Shown: positions 49,014-57,856, counted from the first letter of the stretch. The stretch is DNA of 64,000 bases from Ruthenibacterium lactatiformans (GCF_000949455.1 NZ_JXXK01000002.1:1-64000); one strand, 5' to 3'. Notes: generated by a model from the letters alone, not told the origin. Program-made: numbers and translations.

Positions 49014-49895
49014 CTACACTTTCTCTCGCGTCTGCTTGCCCAGTATGCCCGCAGGGCGGACAAGCAGTACGATGATGAGCACGCCGAACACGATGGCGTC
49101 CGCCATCTGGGACGAAATATACGCTTTGCTCAGGCTCTCGATGATGCCCAGCAGCACGCCGCCCAGCATCGCGCCGGGGATGGAACCGATGCCGCCGAAC
49201 ACCGCAGCCACAAAAGCCTTGATGCCGGGCATTGCGCCCGTCGTTGGCATCAGCGTGGGATAGGCCGAACACAGCAGCACGCCCGCGACGGCCGCCAAAG
49301 CACTGCCGATGGCAAAGGTGAGCGAAATGGTGGCGTTCACATTGATGCCCATAAGCTGTGCGGCGCCTTTGTCCTCGGATACGGCCTGCATGGCGTGCCC
49401 CACTTTCGTCTTGTTGACAAACAACGTGAGCGCCACCATGATGACTGCGGATGTAACAATAGTGACCAGTGTCTCGCCCGTGACGACGAGCTGCCCGCCG
49501 AAGAGACGGAGCGGTTCGATGGACACGACCGACGTGAAGGATTTCGGCGCAGAGCCCCAGATGAGCAGCGCCAGGTTCTGCAGCAGATAGCTCATGCCGA
49601 TGGCCGTAATGAGCACGGCGAGGCTGGGCGCCTCCCGCAGCGGCTTATAGGCCACGCGTTCGATGGCAACGCCCAGCAGCGTGCAAACCACCACCGCCGC
49701 GCAGATTGCCGCCAGCGCGGGCAGGCCCAGCGACGTCATCATTACAAAAGCAACGTAGCCGCCCACCATGATGACGTCGCCATGCGCGAAATTCAGCATA
49801 CGGGCAATGCCGTACACCATCGTATAGCCCAGGGCAATGACCGCATAAATACTGCCCAGGCTGATGCCGTTCACAAGGTAAGATAAAAATTGCAT
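49014..49895 (-). CDS. livH: Branched-chain amino acid ABC permease LivH
   Basis: A 293-residue permease with about eight TM helices. The start MQFLSYLVNGISLGSIYAVI and LNFAHGDVIMVGGYVAF, and the coupling loop GHAMQAVSEDKGAAQLMGINV, are standard LivH. AAAGGGG lies before the ATG at 49893-49895. It follows livK by about 230 bases that contain a terminator. Confidence 0.95.
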   Translation of the reverse strand: MQFLSYLVNGISLGSIYAVIALGYTMVYGIARMLNFAHGDVIMVGGYVAFVMMTSLGLPALAAICAAVVVCTLLGVAIERVAYKPLREAPSLAVLITAIGMSYLLQNLALLIWGSAPKSFTSVVSIEPLRLFGGQLVVTGETLVTIVTSAVIMVALTLFVNKTKVGHAMQAVSEDKGAAQLMGINVNATISLTFAIGSALAAVAGVLLCSAYPTLMPTTGAMPGIKAFVAAVFGGIGSIPGAMLGGVLLGIIESLSKAYISSQMADAIVFGVLIIVLLVRPAGILGKQTREKV

Positions 49896-50070
49896 GTGTT
49901 TCGCCCCTTTTTTGTTTCCCATAAAACGCCGTGCCGCCGGCGTCCAAGAGAGGATCGCTCCACAGGTACCAGACTTTATAAGTATACCATACCGGGTGCC
50001 GCCCGGCAATTGAAAACCACAAAAAACGGCCTCGCACGCTGTTTTCCACCGAAAAGATGTCGATTGGAAA

Positions 50071-50100
50071 GAAGGCTGCCGGTAAAAGCCGGCAGCCTTC
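50071..50100 (-). terminator. Intrinsic terminator between livK and livH
   Basis: GAAGGCTGCCGG (50071-50082) and CCGGCAGCCTTC (50089-50100) form a perfect 12-bp stem; on the minus strand TTTCC follows. It lies after livK in the direction of transcription, so it should limit livHMGF relative to livK. Confidence 0.75.
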
Positions 50101-50121
50101 TTGGCCTTTTTGTAACAGAAA

Positions 50122-51297
50122 TTATGCCGCGGTGTAAACGCCGTCCTTGATGATGTAGACAAGCGGGCTCTTGGCAGGCGCGCCGCTGGCGTCCCAGGTA
50201 ATGCCCTTGCCGGTCAAGCCTTCCAGTGTAATCTCAGTAAAAGCGGCCTTCAGGGCGTCGCAAATGGCGGACGCATCCATGTCGGCTGTAACGCCGGCCT
50301 TCTCCACAGCCGCGTGGATGGCGTAAATGGCGTCATAGGCATCGGCCGCGAACTGATTGGGGTCCTCGCCGTAGGCTTCGTTATAAGCCTTTACAAACGC
50401 GGCCGTTTTGTCATCGGTAGCCGAAGCGGTAAACGGAGTCATCAGCATGACATCCTCGGCCAGACTCGTGTCGAAGTTCTCCACAGACACCAGACCGTCC
50501 AGACCGTCGCAGCCGAAAAATACCGGCTCATAGCCGATCTTGTCGGCCTGCGTCAGAATCAGGGACGCCTCGGTGTAGTAAATGGGCAGGAACACCAGCT
50601 CTGCGCCTGCAGACTGGGCCTTCTGAATCTGGACTGTGAAGTCCTTATTGCTGTCGGCGGTAAACGCCTCGTCGGAAACGATCTCCAGGCCCTTTTCCTG
50701 CGCCTCGGTCACGAACGCATCGTGAATGCCGGAGGAATACGGGTCAGAGCTGTCATAGATGACGGCGACCTTTGCCGCAAGGCTGTTCTCAACGATATAA
50801 TCGGCGGAAAGCGTGCCCTGCTCCGGGTCGGAGAAGCAAACGCGGAACGCATTGTCGTTTGCGATGCAGCCTTCAGCGGAGCCAGACGGCGTCAGCTGGA
50901 ACATATTGTCGTTTGCCGTCTCGGCCGCAACGGCGATGCAGGGATTGCTGGTGACGGTGCCCATCAGGATCTGCATGCCCCAGTCCTTCAGGCTGTTGTA
51001 CGCGTTGATCGCCTTCTCGGCATCGTTCTCGTCATCCTCGAATTTCATCTCATACTGCTGGCCGCCCAGCGCGTTGATCTCGGCAATGGCGATCTCCGCG
51101 CCGTTCTTCACGGCATTGCCGTAAACCGCGGTGCTGCCTGTAACAGGGCCGATACCGCCGATCTTAATGGCCGCGCCGGAACCCGCCGTGCCGCCGGACG
51201 GCGCGGTGGACGCCGGTGTGCTGGAGCCGGAACCGCCGCACGCCGCCAGCGAAAAGGCGAGGCAGAGGGCCAGCGCTGCGCTCAGAAACTTTTTCAT
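50122..51297 (-). CDS. livK: Branched-chain amino acid-type substrate-binding lipoprotein LivK
   Basis: A 391-residue lipoprotein: signal peptide with lipobox LAAC (17-20), Ser/Gly-rich linker, then a type I periplasmic binding fold with IKIGGIGPVTGSTAVYGNAV, the SNPCIAVAAETANDN region that would contact the ligand alpha-amino and carboxyl groups, and VAVIYDSSDPYSSGI. Members bind Leu/Ile/Val or other small amides and acids. GGAGGAAGAAAGT precedes the ATG. Promoter on the minus strand near 51.38 kb. Confidence 0.94.
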   Translation of the reverse strand: MKKFLSAALALCLAFSLAACGGSGSSTPASTAPSGGTAGSGAAIKIGGIGPVTGSTAVYGNAVKNGAEIAIAEINALGGQQYEMKFEDDENDAEKAINAYNSLKDWGMQILMGTVTSNPCIAVAAETANDNMFQLTPSGSAEGCIANDNAFRVCFSDPEQGTLSADYIVENSLAAKVAVIYDSSDPYSSGIHDAFVTEAQEKGLEIVSDEAFTADSNKDFTVQIQKAQSAGAELVFLPIYYTEASLILTQADKIGYEPVFFGCDGLDGLVSVENFDTSLAEDVMLMTPFTASATDDKTAAFVKAYNEAYGEDPNQFAADAYDAIYAIHAAVEKAGVTADMDASAICDALKAAFTEITLEGLTGKGITWDASGAPAKSPLVYIIKDGVYTAA

Positions 51298-51370
51298 ACT
51301 TTCTTCCTCCAATGTTTCAAACTTTCCATACACAAAGCTTCCAACAAAGCCTTTGATAGGAATTGAATCT

Positions 51371-51400
51371 ATTTTAACGCGGAAGATGCACAAAATTCAA
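51371..51400 (-). promoter_or_regulatory. Promoter of livKHMGF
   Basis: On the minus strand TTGAAT (51395-51400) and TAAAAT (51371-51376), 18 bases apart. Confidence 0.55.
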
Positions 51401-51695
51401 TACACTATTTTTACATACTTTTCTTTGCTAAAGCGTTCAATTGTGTGATATTGCATAAAAAAACAGAAAAAAGCTCCGTCGCTCCCGTACATCCGGGCAA
51501 AGTTGTCCGCCGTAGACGTATATTCACTCTCTTTTTTGCACAAGAATGCACACGGCAAACGGAACCGAGAAGGCCAATTTCACCGTCACGCTTTTCCGGT
51601 CTCGGTTTCCGGCGCAAAACGCGGGGCCGGTTTACGGCCCCGCACATCGTTCTCGCGCATCGTTCATTTGCTCTCTGGAATGCTTTAAAATTTTC

Positions 51696-51815
51696 TTACA
51701 GCCCCCATTTCCATAGTATTTTTCGCCCTTTCGTACATGCAATACGCAAAATCTTATCGTATGGCTTTAAATTCTCCCCGCACACAGGACAGATCGATAC
51801 ATTATTCCTAACCAT
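51696..51815 (-). pseudogene. Zinc-ribbon gene fragment (DUF6431-like)
   Basis: A 39-codon frame starting at the ATG at 51813-51815 reads MVRNNVSICPVCGENLKPYD and then ILRIACTKGRK. The CPVCG-x-LKxYD-x-RI pattern resembles the first half of DUF6431-type zinc-ribbon proteins, which lie in mobile-element neighbourhoods. The second Cys pair expected further on is missing, so this is probably a truncated remnant. Confidence 0.35.
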
Positions 51816-52035
51816 ATCACACCTCACAGTGCCGGAGTTGATAATTCCTATACTACAATATATTCTCACAAATATTAATTCAAATAACGGAAAGGAGAAA
51901 ACAGTGCTCATAAAATGCCTGAGTGCGAATAACAAGTAAGCGATAAGGCTTTGTCGTACCCACACCACGGATACCCTCTATAAACTAAGCCTCAACCTCG
52001 AAAGCCAAAAAGAGGTCCTCAAAGAAAATGCCCCG

Positions 52036-52311
52036 ATGCAGACGTATGTATTAAAAGCCGGCGCTATAACAGTTCGAGGCAATCTTATATACACCCCTGC
52101 GCACAAACCGCACGATGGTGGAAAGCACTTTGCAGCAATGGCGGAGAACCACAAAGTCGATGGGTGCGCCATCAAGTACATGGGTAGTTACGAAATAAAC
52201 GATCTCGCTAAAAGCGTATACACTGAACGTGAAATTTCTTGGCTAAAAAAGGAACAGAGCTTTTGGGCTATCTGCACACGCTTTTCAAACGGTTTGGAAT
52301 TTTTTAAGTAA
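52036..52311 (+). CDS. Hypothetical 91-residue protein, possibly a C-terminal remnant
   Basis: The frame reads MQTYVLKAGAITVRGNLIYT and ends GLEFFK. It stays open upstream of the ATG back to a stop at 51937-51939 with protein-like sequence (SLNLESQKEVLKENAP), and no ribosome site lies before the ATG, so it looks like the surviving end of a longer gene. No family recognised. AT-rich composition and atypical codon use fit the surrounding patch. Confidence 0.35.
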   Translation: MQTYVLKAGAITVRGNLIYTPAHKPHDGGKHFAAMAENHKVDGCAIKYMGSYEINDLAKSVYTEREISWLKKEQSFWAICTRFSNGLEFFK

Positions 52312-52443
52312 AAAACAAAATATTCCCAAAAATTAAATCATAGTACAATACTTCGAATTGAAACAATTGTATGATACAGGCATGAAACACATAACAAGCC
52401 CAATATGTTATGTAAAACAAAACAATTATGGGAGGAACTGTCC

Positions 52444-53484
52444 ATGGAAACGATGACACCCAAAGAAAGAATTGACGCAGTTATTAAGCACCAAGCTGTA
52501 GACCGCACTCCTTTTACCGTAGTCGATGGCGGAGCATGGATTGCTAAAACAGAGGGGGTGACATATCGGGAGCTATATAGCAGGCCGGACAGCGGGGCTT
52601 CATCTGTTGTAGATTATCTCAACAAAATTGACAGCGATATGATCAGCGCAGTTTCTGGAGTTTTCACTGCATGTCTCAACGCATTTGGCTGCCCAATCAG
52701 TATTGATAAAATTGGAGGTGCAATCGATACCGGCTCTGTTTTTAAAGATCCAATAAACGAGATTCCGCAACTCAATAGAGAAACAATTCGTGATACCCTT
52801 CTTGCTAATGATTTTGTTCAAAAAATGATAAATCAGACACGGCATGTCAAGGCCCTGGTGGGAAATCAAAAATATATATTCGGGGATGTAGCAGGGCCAT
52901 TCACTATGGCAGCCGTCATGGTCGGAACAAGTGACTTTATCATGCTCATGCTGGAGGAGCCGGAAATTGTGCATGAACTGCTGGATTTTACGGTATGCGT
53001 CAGTGCTGAAATGTTCACATTATTGCACGAGAACGGGTGTGATATAGCTTTCCCCGCAGAACCGGTTGGAAGCGGCAGTTTGATCAGCCAAGAAATGTTC
53101 GAAGAATGGGTTGTTCCATCATTAAAAAAGCTAAAAGAAAAACTCCCCTTTTATAAGTATTTTTACGCCCATGTTTGCGGCGCATCCGGAAACCGCGTTG
53201 CAGCATTACGCGAATGTGGAGTGAACGTATTTTCGGTAGATTATCTTGTGGACTTCGAAAAGGCTGTAGAGGCAGCAGGCGAAAAAATGGTTATGATGGG
53301 AAATATCAAACCAGCCGGCACGCTCCTTACCGGTACGCCCAGCGAAGTTTACAAAGAGGCATGCGAACGGATAAAAATTGCAAACGGGCATTCTCACATT
53401 CTTGCCCCCGGGTGTGATTTGGGTGCAGATACTCCGTTGGAAAATGTCAAAATGCTTTCCAAGGCTTGCAAAGATATGGCCTGA
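52444..53484 (+). CDS. URO-D-family methyltransferase (MtaA/MtbA-like)
   Basis: A 346-residue protein of the uroporphyrinogen decarboxylase superfamily. The Zn motif of methylcobamide methyltransferases is visible: His243 and Cys245 in YAHVCGASGN, and Cys324 in LAPGCDLGADTP (His-x-Cys-x78-Cys). True heme-pathway HemE lacks this motif, so a role in moving methyl groups between a corrinoid protein and a thiol is likelier. No corrinoid protein, MtaB-like enzyme or reactivase is nearby. GGGAGG precedes the ATG. The gene is much more AT-rich than the rest of the window, a sign of recent transfer. Confidence 0.82.
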   Translation: METMTPKERIDAVIKHQAVDRTPFTVVDGGAWIAKTEGVTYRELYSRPDSGASSVVDYLNKIDSDMISAVSGVFTACLNAFGCPISIDKIGGAIDTGSVFKDPINEIPQLNRETIRDTLLANDFVQKMINQTRHVKALVGNQKYIFGDVAGPFTMAAVMVGTSDFIMLMLEEPEIVHELLDFTVCVSAEMFTLLHENGCDIAFPAEPVGSGSLISQEMFEEWVVPSLKKLKEKLPFYKYFYAHVCGASGNRVAALRECGVNVFSVDYLVDFEKAVEAAGEKMVMMGNIKPAGTLLTGTPSEVYKEACERIKIANGHSHILAPGCDLGADTPLENVKMLSKACKDMA

Positions 53485-53551
53485 AAATCAAACGCCCATT
53501 TGTATTATAAAAATATACATCATATAAAATAGAGCGTAAGAATGCGGTGCA

Positions 53552-53604
53552 AAAATAGTGTAGGGATAATGTATGCAACTCATACACTATCCCTACACTA
53601 TTTT
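53552..53604. terminator. Long inverted repeat, probable bidirectional terminator
   Basis: AAAATAGTGTAGGGATA (53552-53568) pairs perfectly with TATCCCTACACTATTTT (53588-53604); the stem continues with one mismatch to GTATG/CATAC around loop CAACT, about 23 bp in all. It lies between converging genes and has A/T ends. The stem is unusually long and AT-rich for a simple terminator. Confidence 0.7.
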
Positions 53605-53620
53605 ACTTCCGCGAAAAAAC

Positions 53621-53932
53621 TCAACCCTTGATTTTGCTGGCTTTTTCTGCACGATTCAGAATTTTCTCGTAACCGCCGCTTCCATATTGGATACAACGAT
53701 TAATCCGGCTGATGGTCGCTGTGCTGATCTCGACATTTTTGACGATCTGCTCGTATGTATTGCCGCTCAGCAGCATCTTGGCCGCCTCCACGCGCTGCAC
53801 CATATCCGCCAGTTCTTTCATCGTACAGAGGTCCTCGAAGAAATCGTAGCATTCATCCAGCGTTTCCAAAGAAAGGATCGCTTTGAACAGCACATCCATG
53901 TCTTTGTCTCTGCGGGTATTTTTTTCTGCCAT
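53621..53932 (-). CDS. YerC/YecD family TrpR-like regulator
   Basis: A 103-residue protein of the TrpR-related YerC/YecD family. The helix-turn-helix is at about 52-82: GNTYEQIVKNVEISTATISRINRCIQYG, where STATISRI is the recognition helix and the trailing YGSGGY is characteristic. GAGGTG lies before the ATG. Members are widespread in Firmicutes and of largely unknown function; any link to tryptophan is unproven. It is the only gene between the AT-rich patch and tsf-rpsB. Confidence 0.9.
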   Translation of the reverse strand: MAEKNTRRDKDMDVLFKAILSLETLDECYDFFEDLCTMKELADMVQRVEAAKMLLSGNTYEQIVKNVEISTATISRINRCIQYGSGGYEKILNRAEKASKIKG

Positions 53933-54057
53933 GATGCACCTCGTCCTTTTTGATGGTTCCGTTTTTATATCATTCCCGATATTGCTTTAATACTTTAACA
54001 TATTAAATGCAAAAAAGCAATGACGAATCTGTTAAATATTGGGCGCACAGGCCTGGC

Positions 54058-54091
54058 GTCAAAAAACCGCCCACACTTCCGTGCGGGCGGC
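54058..54091 (-). terminator. Intrinsic terminator after tsf
   Basis: On the minus strand GCCGCCCGCAC pairs with GTGTGGGCGGT, and TTTTTTG follows (A-run at 54060-54065 on the plus strand). Confidence 0.85.
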
Positions 54092-54110
54092 CTGTATCCG
54101 AGCGATACGC

Positions 54111-55031
54111 TTATTTCATCATGCTGGCAACTTCGGCCGCAAAATCGTCGGCGCGCTTCTCCAGGCCTTCGCCCTTCTCAAAACGCACAAACTTGACAAT
54201 CTCGATGTCCGCGCCCAGCTCTTTAGCGGTGTTCTCAACATACTTGGAGACAGAAATATCCGGCTCCTTGACATATGCCTGATCCACCAAGCAGTTCTCT
54301 TTGTAGAACTTGCCGATTTTGCCTTCGACCATCTTCACCTTCACAGGCTCGGGCTTTCCGGCCAGCTTCGGGTCGTTGCTGATCTGCGCCAGCAGGATCT
54401 CCTTCTCTTTCTCGACCACAGACGCGGGCACCTCGGCCTCGCACAGATAACCGGGATTGGCCGCGGCGATCTGCATGGCAATGTCTTTGCCGAACGCCGT
54501 GAACTCAGCTTTCGCAGCTGTCGCATCGTCGGTGTCGAACTGGACCAGCACGCCGTGCGTACCGCCGCCGTGCACATAAGCGGAACAAACGCCCTCGAAG
54601 CGCGCGAAGCGACGGATCTTAATGTTCTCGCCGATGACAAGAATCTTTTCCTGCAGCGCGGCTTCTACCGTCTGCTCGCCCAGCTTGCAGGCCATCAGAG
54701 CCTCCACGTCGGCGGGATTCTGCGCCATGACAACGTCTGCAACTTCTTTTACAAAGGTCTGGAAACTGTCGTTTTTCGCAACAAAGTCGGTCTCGGCGTT
54801 CACTTCGATGACAACGCCCACCTTGTTTGCCACGTCGGCCGCAGCGTAGACCATGCCCTCGGCGGCAATGCGGCCTGCCTTTTTCGCGGCGGCGGCAAGA
54901 CCCTTTTCGCGCAGATACTCGACAGCCTTGTCAAAATCGCCGTCAGACTCGGTGAGCGCCTTTTTGCAGTCCATCATGCCGCAGCCGGTCTGTTCGCGCA
55001 GCTTCTTAACATCTAAAGCGGTAAATGCCAT
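54111..55031 (-). CDS. tsf: Translation elongation factor Ts
   Basis: A 306-residue EF-Ts, which reloads EF-Tu with GTP. The N-terminal UBA-like domain has the hallmark LREQTGCGMMDCKKALTE (residues 11-28), followed by the EF-Tu contact motif ETDFVAKNDSFQ (about 78-90); the core repeats and a C-terminal segment NCLVDQAYVKEPDISV follow. It lies 21 bases after rpsB on the same strand, the classical rpsB-tsf operon. Confidence 0.97.
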   Translation of the reverse strand: MAFTALDVKKLREQTGCGMMDCKKALTESDGDFDKAVEYLREKGLAAAAKKAGRIAAEGMVYAAADVANKVGVVIEVNAETDFVAKNDSFQTFVKEVADVVMAQNPADVEALMACKLGEQTVEAALQEKILVIGENIKIRRFARFEGVCSAYVHGGGTHGVLVQFDTDDATAAKAEFTAFGKDIAMQIAAANPGYLCEAEVPASVVEKEKEILLAQISNDPKLAGKPEPVKVKMVEGKIGKFYKENCLVDQAYVKEPDISVSKYVENTAKELGADIEIVKFVRFEKGEGLEKRADDFAAEVASMMK

Positions 55032-55052
55032 TTTTCTTTTCCCCCTGTTCGA

Positions 55053-55784
55053 TTATTCAGCAGCCGCGACTTCTTCTTCAGCCTCGGCCTCGTCCATCTG
55101 CTCGCCCTGACGGCCCTCCAGCACAGCGTCCGCCATTGCGCCCGCGATCAGCTTTACAGCGCGGATGGCGTCGTCGTTGCCCGGAATGACGTAGTCGATC
55201 TCGTCCGGATCGCAGTTGGTGTCGACAATGGCCACGATGGGGATGTTCAGCTTGCGGGCCTCGGCAACAGCGATACGCTCCTTGCGCGGGTCCACAATGA
55301 ACATGGCGGCGGGCAGCTTATCCATCGTCTTCACGCCGCCCAGGAATTTTTCAAGCTTCTCCAGCTCCAGCTCCAGCTTCGCAACTTCCTTCTTGGGGAG
55401 CATGTCGAAAGTGCCGTCCTCGCGCATTTTATTGATCTGCTCCATGCGGTCGATACGGCGGCGGATGGTGCGGAAGTTCGTCAGCATGCCGCCCAGCCAA
55501 CGCGCGTTGACATAGTGCATGCCGCAGCGGGTGGCTTCCTCACGCACGGAATCCTGCGCCTGCTTTTTGGTGCCCACGAACAGAATGCTGCCGCCGGCGG
55601 TGGCCGTGTCGCGCACAAAGCTGTAAGCCTCATCCAGCTTTTTCACAGTCTTCTGCAGGTCGATGATATAAATGCCGTTGCGCTCGGTGAAGATATACTT
55701 CGCCATTTTGGGGTTCCAGCGGCGGGTCTGATGACCGAAATGCACGCCGGCTTCAAGAAGCTGTTTCATAGATACTACTGCCAT
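55053..55784 (-). CDS. rpsB: 30S ribosomal protein S2
   Basis: A 243-residue S2 protein: MKQLLEAGVHFGHQTRRWNP at the N-terminus, FVGTKKQAQDSVREEA, YVNARWLGGMLTNF, and VDTNCDPDEIDYVIPGNDDA are all family signatures. The C-terminus carries an acidic Glu-rich tail. AGGAGG precedes the ATG. Behind it lies tsf; upstream is a structured leader and a strong promoter. Confidence 0.98.
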   Translation of the reverse strand: MAVVSMKQLLEAGVHFGHQTRRWNPKMAKYIFTERNGIYIIDLQKTVKKLDEAYSFVRDTATAGGSILFVGTKKQAQDSVREEATRCGMHYVNARWLGGMLTNFRTIRRRIDRMEQINKMREDGTFDMLPKKEVAKLELELEKLEKFLGGVKTMDKLPAAMFIVDPRKERIAVAEARKLNIPIVAIVDTNCDPDEIDYVIPGNDDAIRAVKLIAGAMADAVLEGRQGEQMDEAEAEEEVAAAE

Positions 55785-55880
55785 AATTGTGTCCTCCTAA
55801 AATTTGTTTTTTCCTCCGCATGTCCTGCATGGCGCGCCACCCGAAGGCACCGGACGCCAAAGACATGCGTGCGTATTGCC
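55785..55880 (-). promoter_or_regulatory. Structured 5' leader of rpsB-tsf
   Basis: The minus-strand leader of about 95 nucleotides can form a long stem GCATGTC/GACATGC enclosing GGCG...CGCC and a GGTGCC-TTCG-GGTGGC hairpin, ending shortly before the ribosome site. Ribosomal protein leaders often bind the encoded protein for feedback; I do not recognise a named Firmicutes class here. Confidence 0.45.
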
Positions 55881-55885
55881 GAATC

Positions 55886-55914
55886 AGTATACCATACCCG
55901 CGCTCGGATTACAA
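55886..55914 (-). promoter_or_regulatory. Promoter of rpsB-tsf
   Basis: On the minus strand TTGTAA (55909-55914), 17-base spacer, TATACT (55886-55891). Confidence 0.85.
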
Positions 55915-55948
55915 GTGTTTTTCGCTGTACAGCGCGTTTTTTTGCCGT

Positions 55949-57856
55949 TCATTCCTGCGGCGTGTAATCTTCCAGGTACGGCTTGCCGAACATCAGGTCA
56001 TACTGCAGCAGCCAGTGGCCGTCATAGCACTGCCGCTGCGCCTCGGTCATTTCCTCGCTGAAGGAGCCGTCCGTCTCCACGGTAACACCGCGGGTGCGCG
56101 CACGCATCACCGAAAGGCTGTCTGTCAGATACTCGAACAGCAGCGGCTTTTCCAGGCCGTACAGGTCCATCATTACAGGCGAGATATCATAGGCCGCGAT
56201 GGTGCCCAGGTCGATGGAGGCGCCGCCGTAGTTGCTCCAGATCAGCAGGTCCGTGCGGTGCAGGTCCGGGCTGCCGGTATCTCCCTTTTCGATATAGCCC
56301 GTCTTTTCAAACAGCTCGTAGCCCTTGCCCACGGGGTTGAAATGGTCGCCCCAAAACACGATGATGGTGGGCTCGTCCACATTGCGGAAATAATCCACCA
56401 GAGCGCCCAGAGCCGCGTCCGCCTCATACACGCCCGTTGCAAAATCCTGCAATTGGGAAAGCGTCTGCGTGGAAAGACCGGGATGCTCCGTGATCTTCAC
56501 CAGTTCGTCCGCCGCGTAACGGCTTGCGTCGTAGGTCGTGTGGTTTTGCATCGTCACCGCATGGATGAAAAGCGGTGCGCCGCCGTCCCGCGCTTCGTAT
56601 TCCTCAATAATGCGCTGCGTCATGGCTGCGTCCGAGATAAAGCCGCGGCGGGTGTGCGGGTTCACAAAATCCTCGGCGGCGATGAACTCGTTAAAGCCGA
56701 GGTATGGGTACGCAGTGTTGCGGCTCCAGAACTTGCGGTAGTATCCGTGCACGGCCAGCGTATCGTAGCCCTGCGCCCGCAGATACTGCGGCAGAGAAAA
56801 CATATCATGGGTGACATGCTGCTGATAGGGCTTGCTGCCCGCAGGCAGATGCTCCACTGAAAAACCCGTCAGCGCCTCAAATTCCACATCACAGGTTCCG
56901 CCGCCGAAAGACGGTGTATAGCAGTAGCCGTAGGCCGCCTCGTTTTTCAGCGCCGTCAGATTGGGCGTCAGCTCCCGGTCATAGGATATGCCCTCCAGGC
57001 GGGAGGCATCCCAAAACGATTCGTTCATCACAAAGATGATATTGGGCCGCTGCTCGGGCGCGTCCGCCGTGGCCGCGTAGGATTCCTTATACAGCGGCTT
57101 CGCCGTTTCGGCCGTCTCTTCCACGCGGGCGGCCAGCTCCAGAACCGATTTTTCAGAGTAGTTCTCCGGCGCTTCGATGTCCAGCACCTGCAGATTCGTC
57201 ATGAACCCCGTGATGACGCCGTAGTTTTTGTAATAACGGTCCTGCATCCACATATCGGAATAAATGCCGAAAAATTCACACATGGAGGCGTTCAGGTATA
57301 CGCCGAACACCAGCAGACACCACAAAAAGCCCGAAACCGCCGCGCTGCCGATGCGCCAGCGCCAGCGCGTCTCTTTTCTATAGGGCATACGCAAAAAGCA
57401 GCTCGCTGCCAAAAGCTCAAGGAAAATTGCAAGCGTCCACAGCATCGTGGGCTGTATGTCCAGCTCCACCTTGCCGGCCACGCCGGCAAAGTCCCCTACC
57501 TGGGTGATATCCCAAGGCAGAAACGGCTCGCCGCGCATCTCCAGCTTAAAATAGGTGACGGTCCCCGGCACGTTGCTGATGATGCCCGTAAGCAGCGTGG
57601 CCAGCCAGTGCAGGCCCGAAAGCTGGCTGATGAACACATACAGCAGCACCAAAAACAGCCACTCAAAAATAAAGCCCCAGGGATGCGGCTGCACGCGGGC
57701 ACTCCAGAAATCGCCGCCCAGCGTACCGCGGTGGATCCACTCCATCGTAACAAAAAAAACAGTTGGCACCAGCACCGACCATACGGCGCTCAGCCAGAAA
57801 GAGGCGCGCAGCTTCGCAAAACGCGTGGGCTGCGCACCGGGTCCGATCTGTTGCAC
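55949..57856 (-). CDS. LTA-synthase-family phosphoglycerol transferase-like sulfatase
   Basis: A protein of about 635 residues with five N-terminal TM helices (about 20-205) and an extracellular alkaline-phosphatase-superfamily domain (270-600). Catalytic-site pieces: NIIFVMNESFWD (metal Glu), GGGTCDVEFEALTG (nucleophile Thr) and FWGDHFNPVG (metal Asp-His). LtaS polymerises glycerol-phosphate from phosphatidylglycerol into lipoteichoic acid; other family members add phosphoglycerol to membrane glycans. The start is uncertain: GTG at 57854-57856 has GGGAGG nine bases upstream, while a TTG at 57878-57880 gives eight extra residues without a ribosome site. Single-gene unit between rpsB and ylmC. 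Confidence 0.9.
   Translation of the reverse strand: MQQIGPGAQPTRFAKLRASFWLSAVWSVLVPTVFFVTMEWIHRGTLGGDFWSARVQPHPWGFIFEWLFLVLLYVFISQLSGLHWLATLLTGIISNVPGTVTYFKLEMRGEPFLPWDITQVGDFAGVAGKVELDIQPTMLWTLAIFLELLAASCFLRMPYRKETRWRWRIGSAAVSGFLWCLLVFGVYLNASMCEFFGIYSDMWMQDRYYKNYGVITGFMTNLQVLDIEAPENYSEKSVLELAARVEETAETAKPLYKESYAATADAPEQRPNIIFVMNESFWDASRLEGISYDRELTPNLTALKNEAAYGYCYTPSFGGGTCDVEFEALTGFSVEHLPAGSKPYQQHVTHDMFSLPQYLRAQGYDTLAVHGYYRKFWSRNTAYPYLGFNEFIAAEDFVNPHTRRGFISDAAMTQRIIEEYEARDGGAPLFIHAVTMQNHTTYDASRYAADELVKITEHPGLSTQTLSQLQDFATGVYEADAALGALVDYFRNVDEPTIIVFWGDHFNPVGKGYELFEKTGYIEKGDTGSPDLHRTDLLIWSNYGGASIDLGTIAAYDISPVMMDLYGLEKPLLFEYLTDSLSVMRARTRGVTVETDGSFSEEMTEAQRQCYDGHWLLQYDLMFGKPYLEDYTPQE

Larger units (their letters stand above)
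51401..52443. other. AT-rich accessory patch with gene fragments
   Basis: About 1 kb without an intact recognisable gene. Composition drops well below that of the flanking liv and rpsB regions. It holds a minus-strand zinc-ribbon fragment (51696-51815), a plus-strand 91-codon frame (52036-52311), and otherwise stop-rich sequence. The patch continues into the methyltransferase gene. It looks like the decayed end of an inserted element, but no terminal repeats or transposase were found. Confidence 0.5.

Noticed and set aside
52444..53484. Heme-pathway uroporphyrinogen decarboxylase HemE
   Set aside because: The HxC...C zinc motif and overall wording fit the methyltransferase branch, and no heme biosynthesis genes are nearby.
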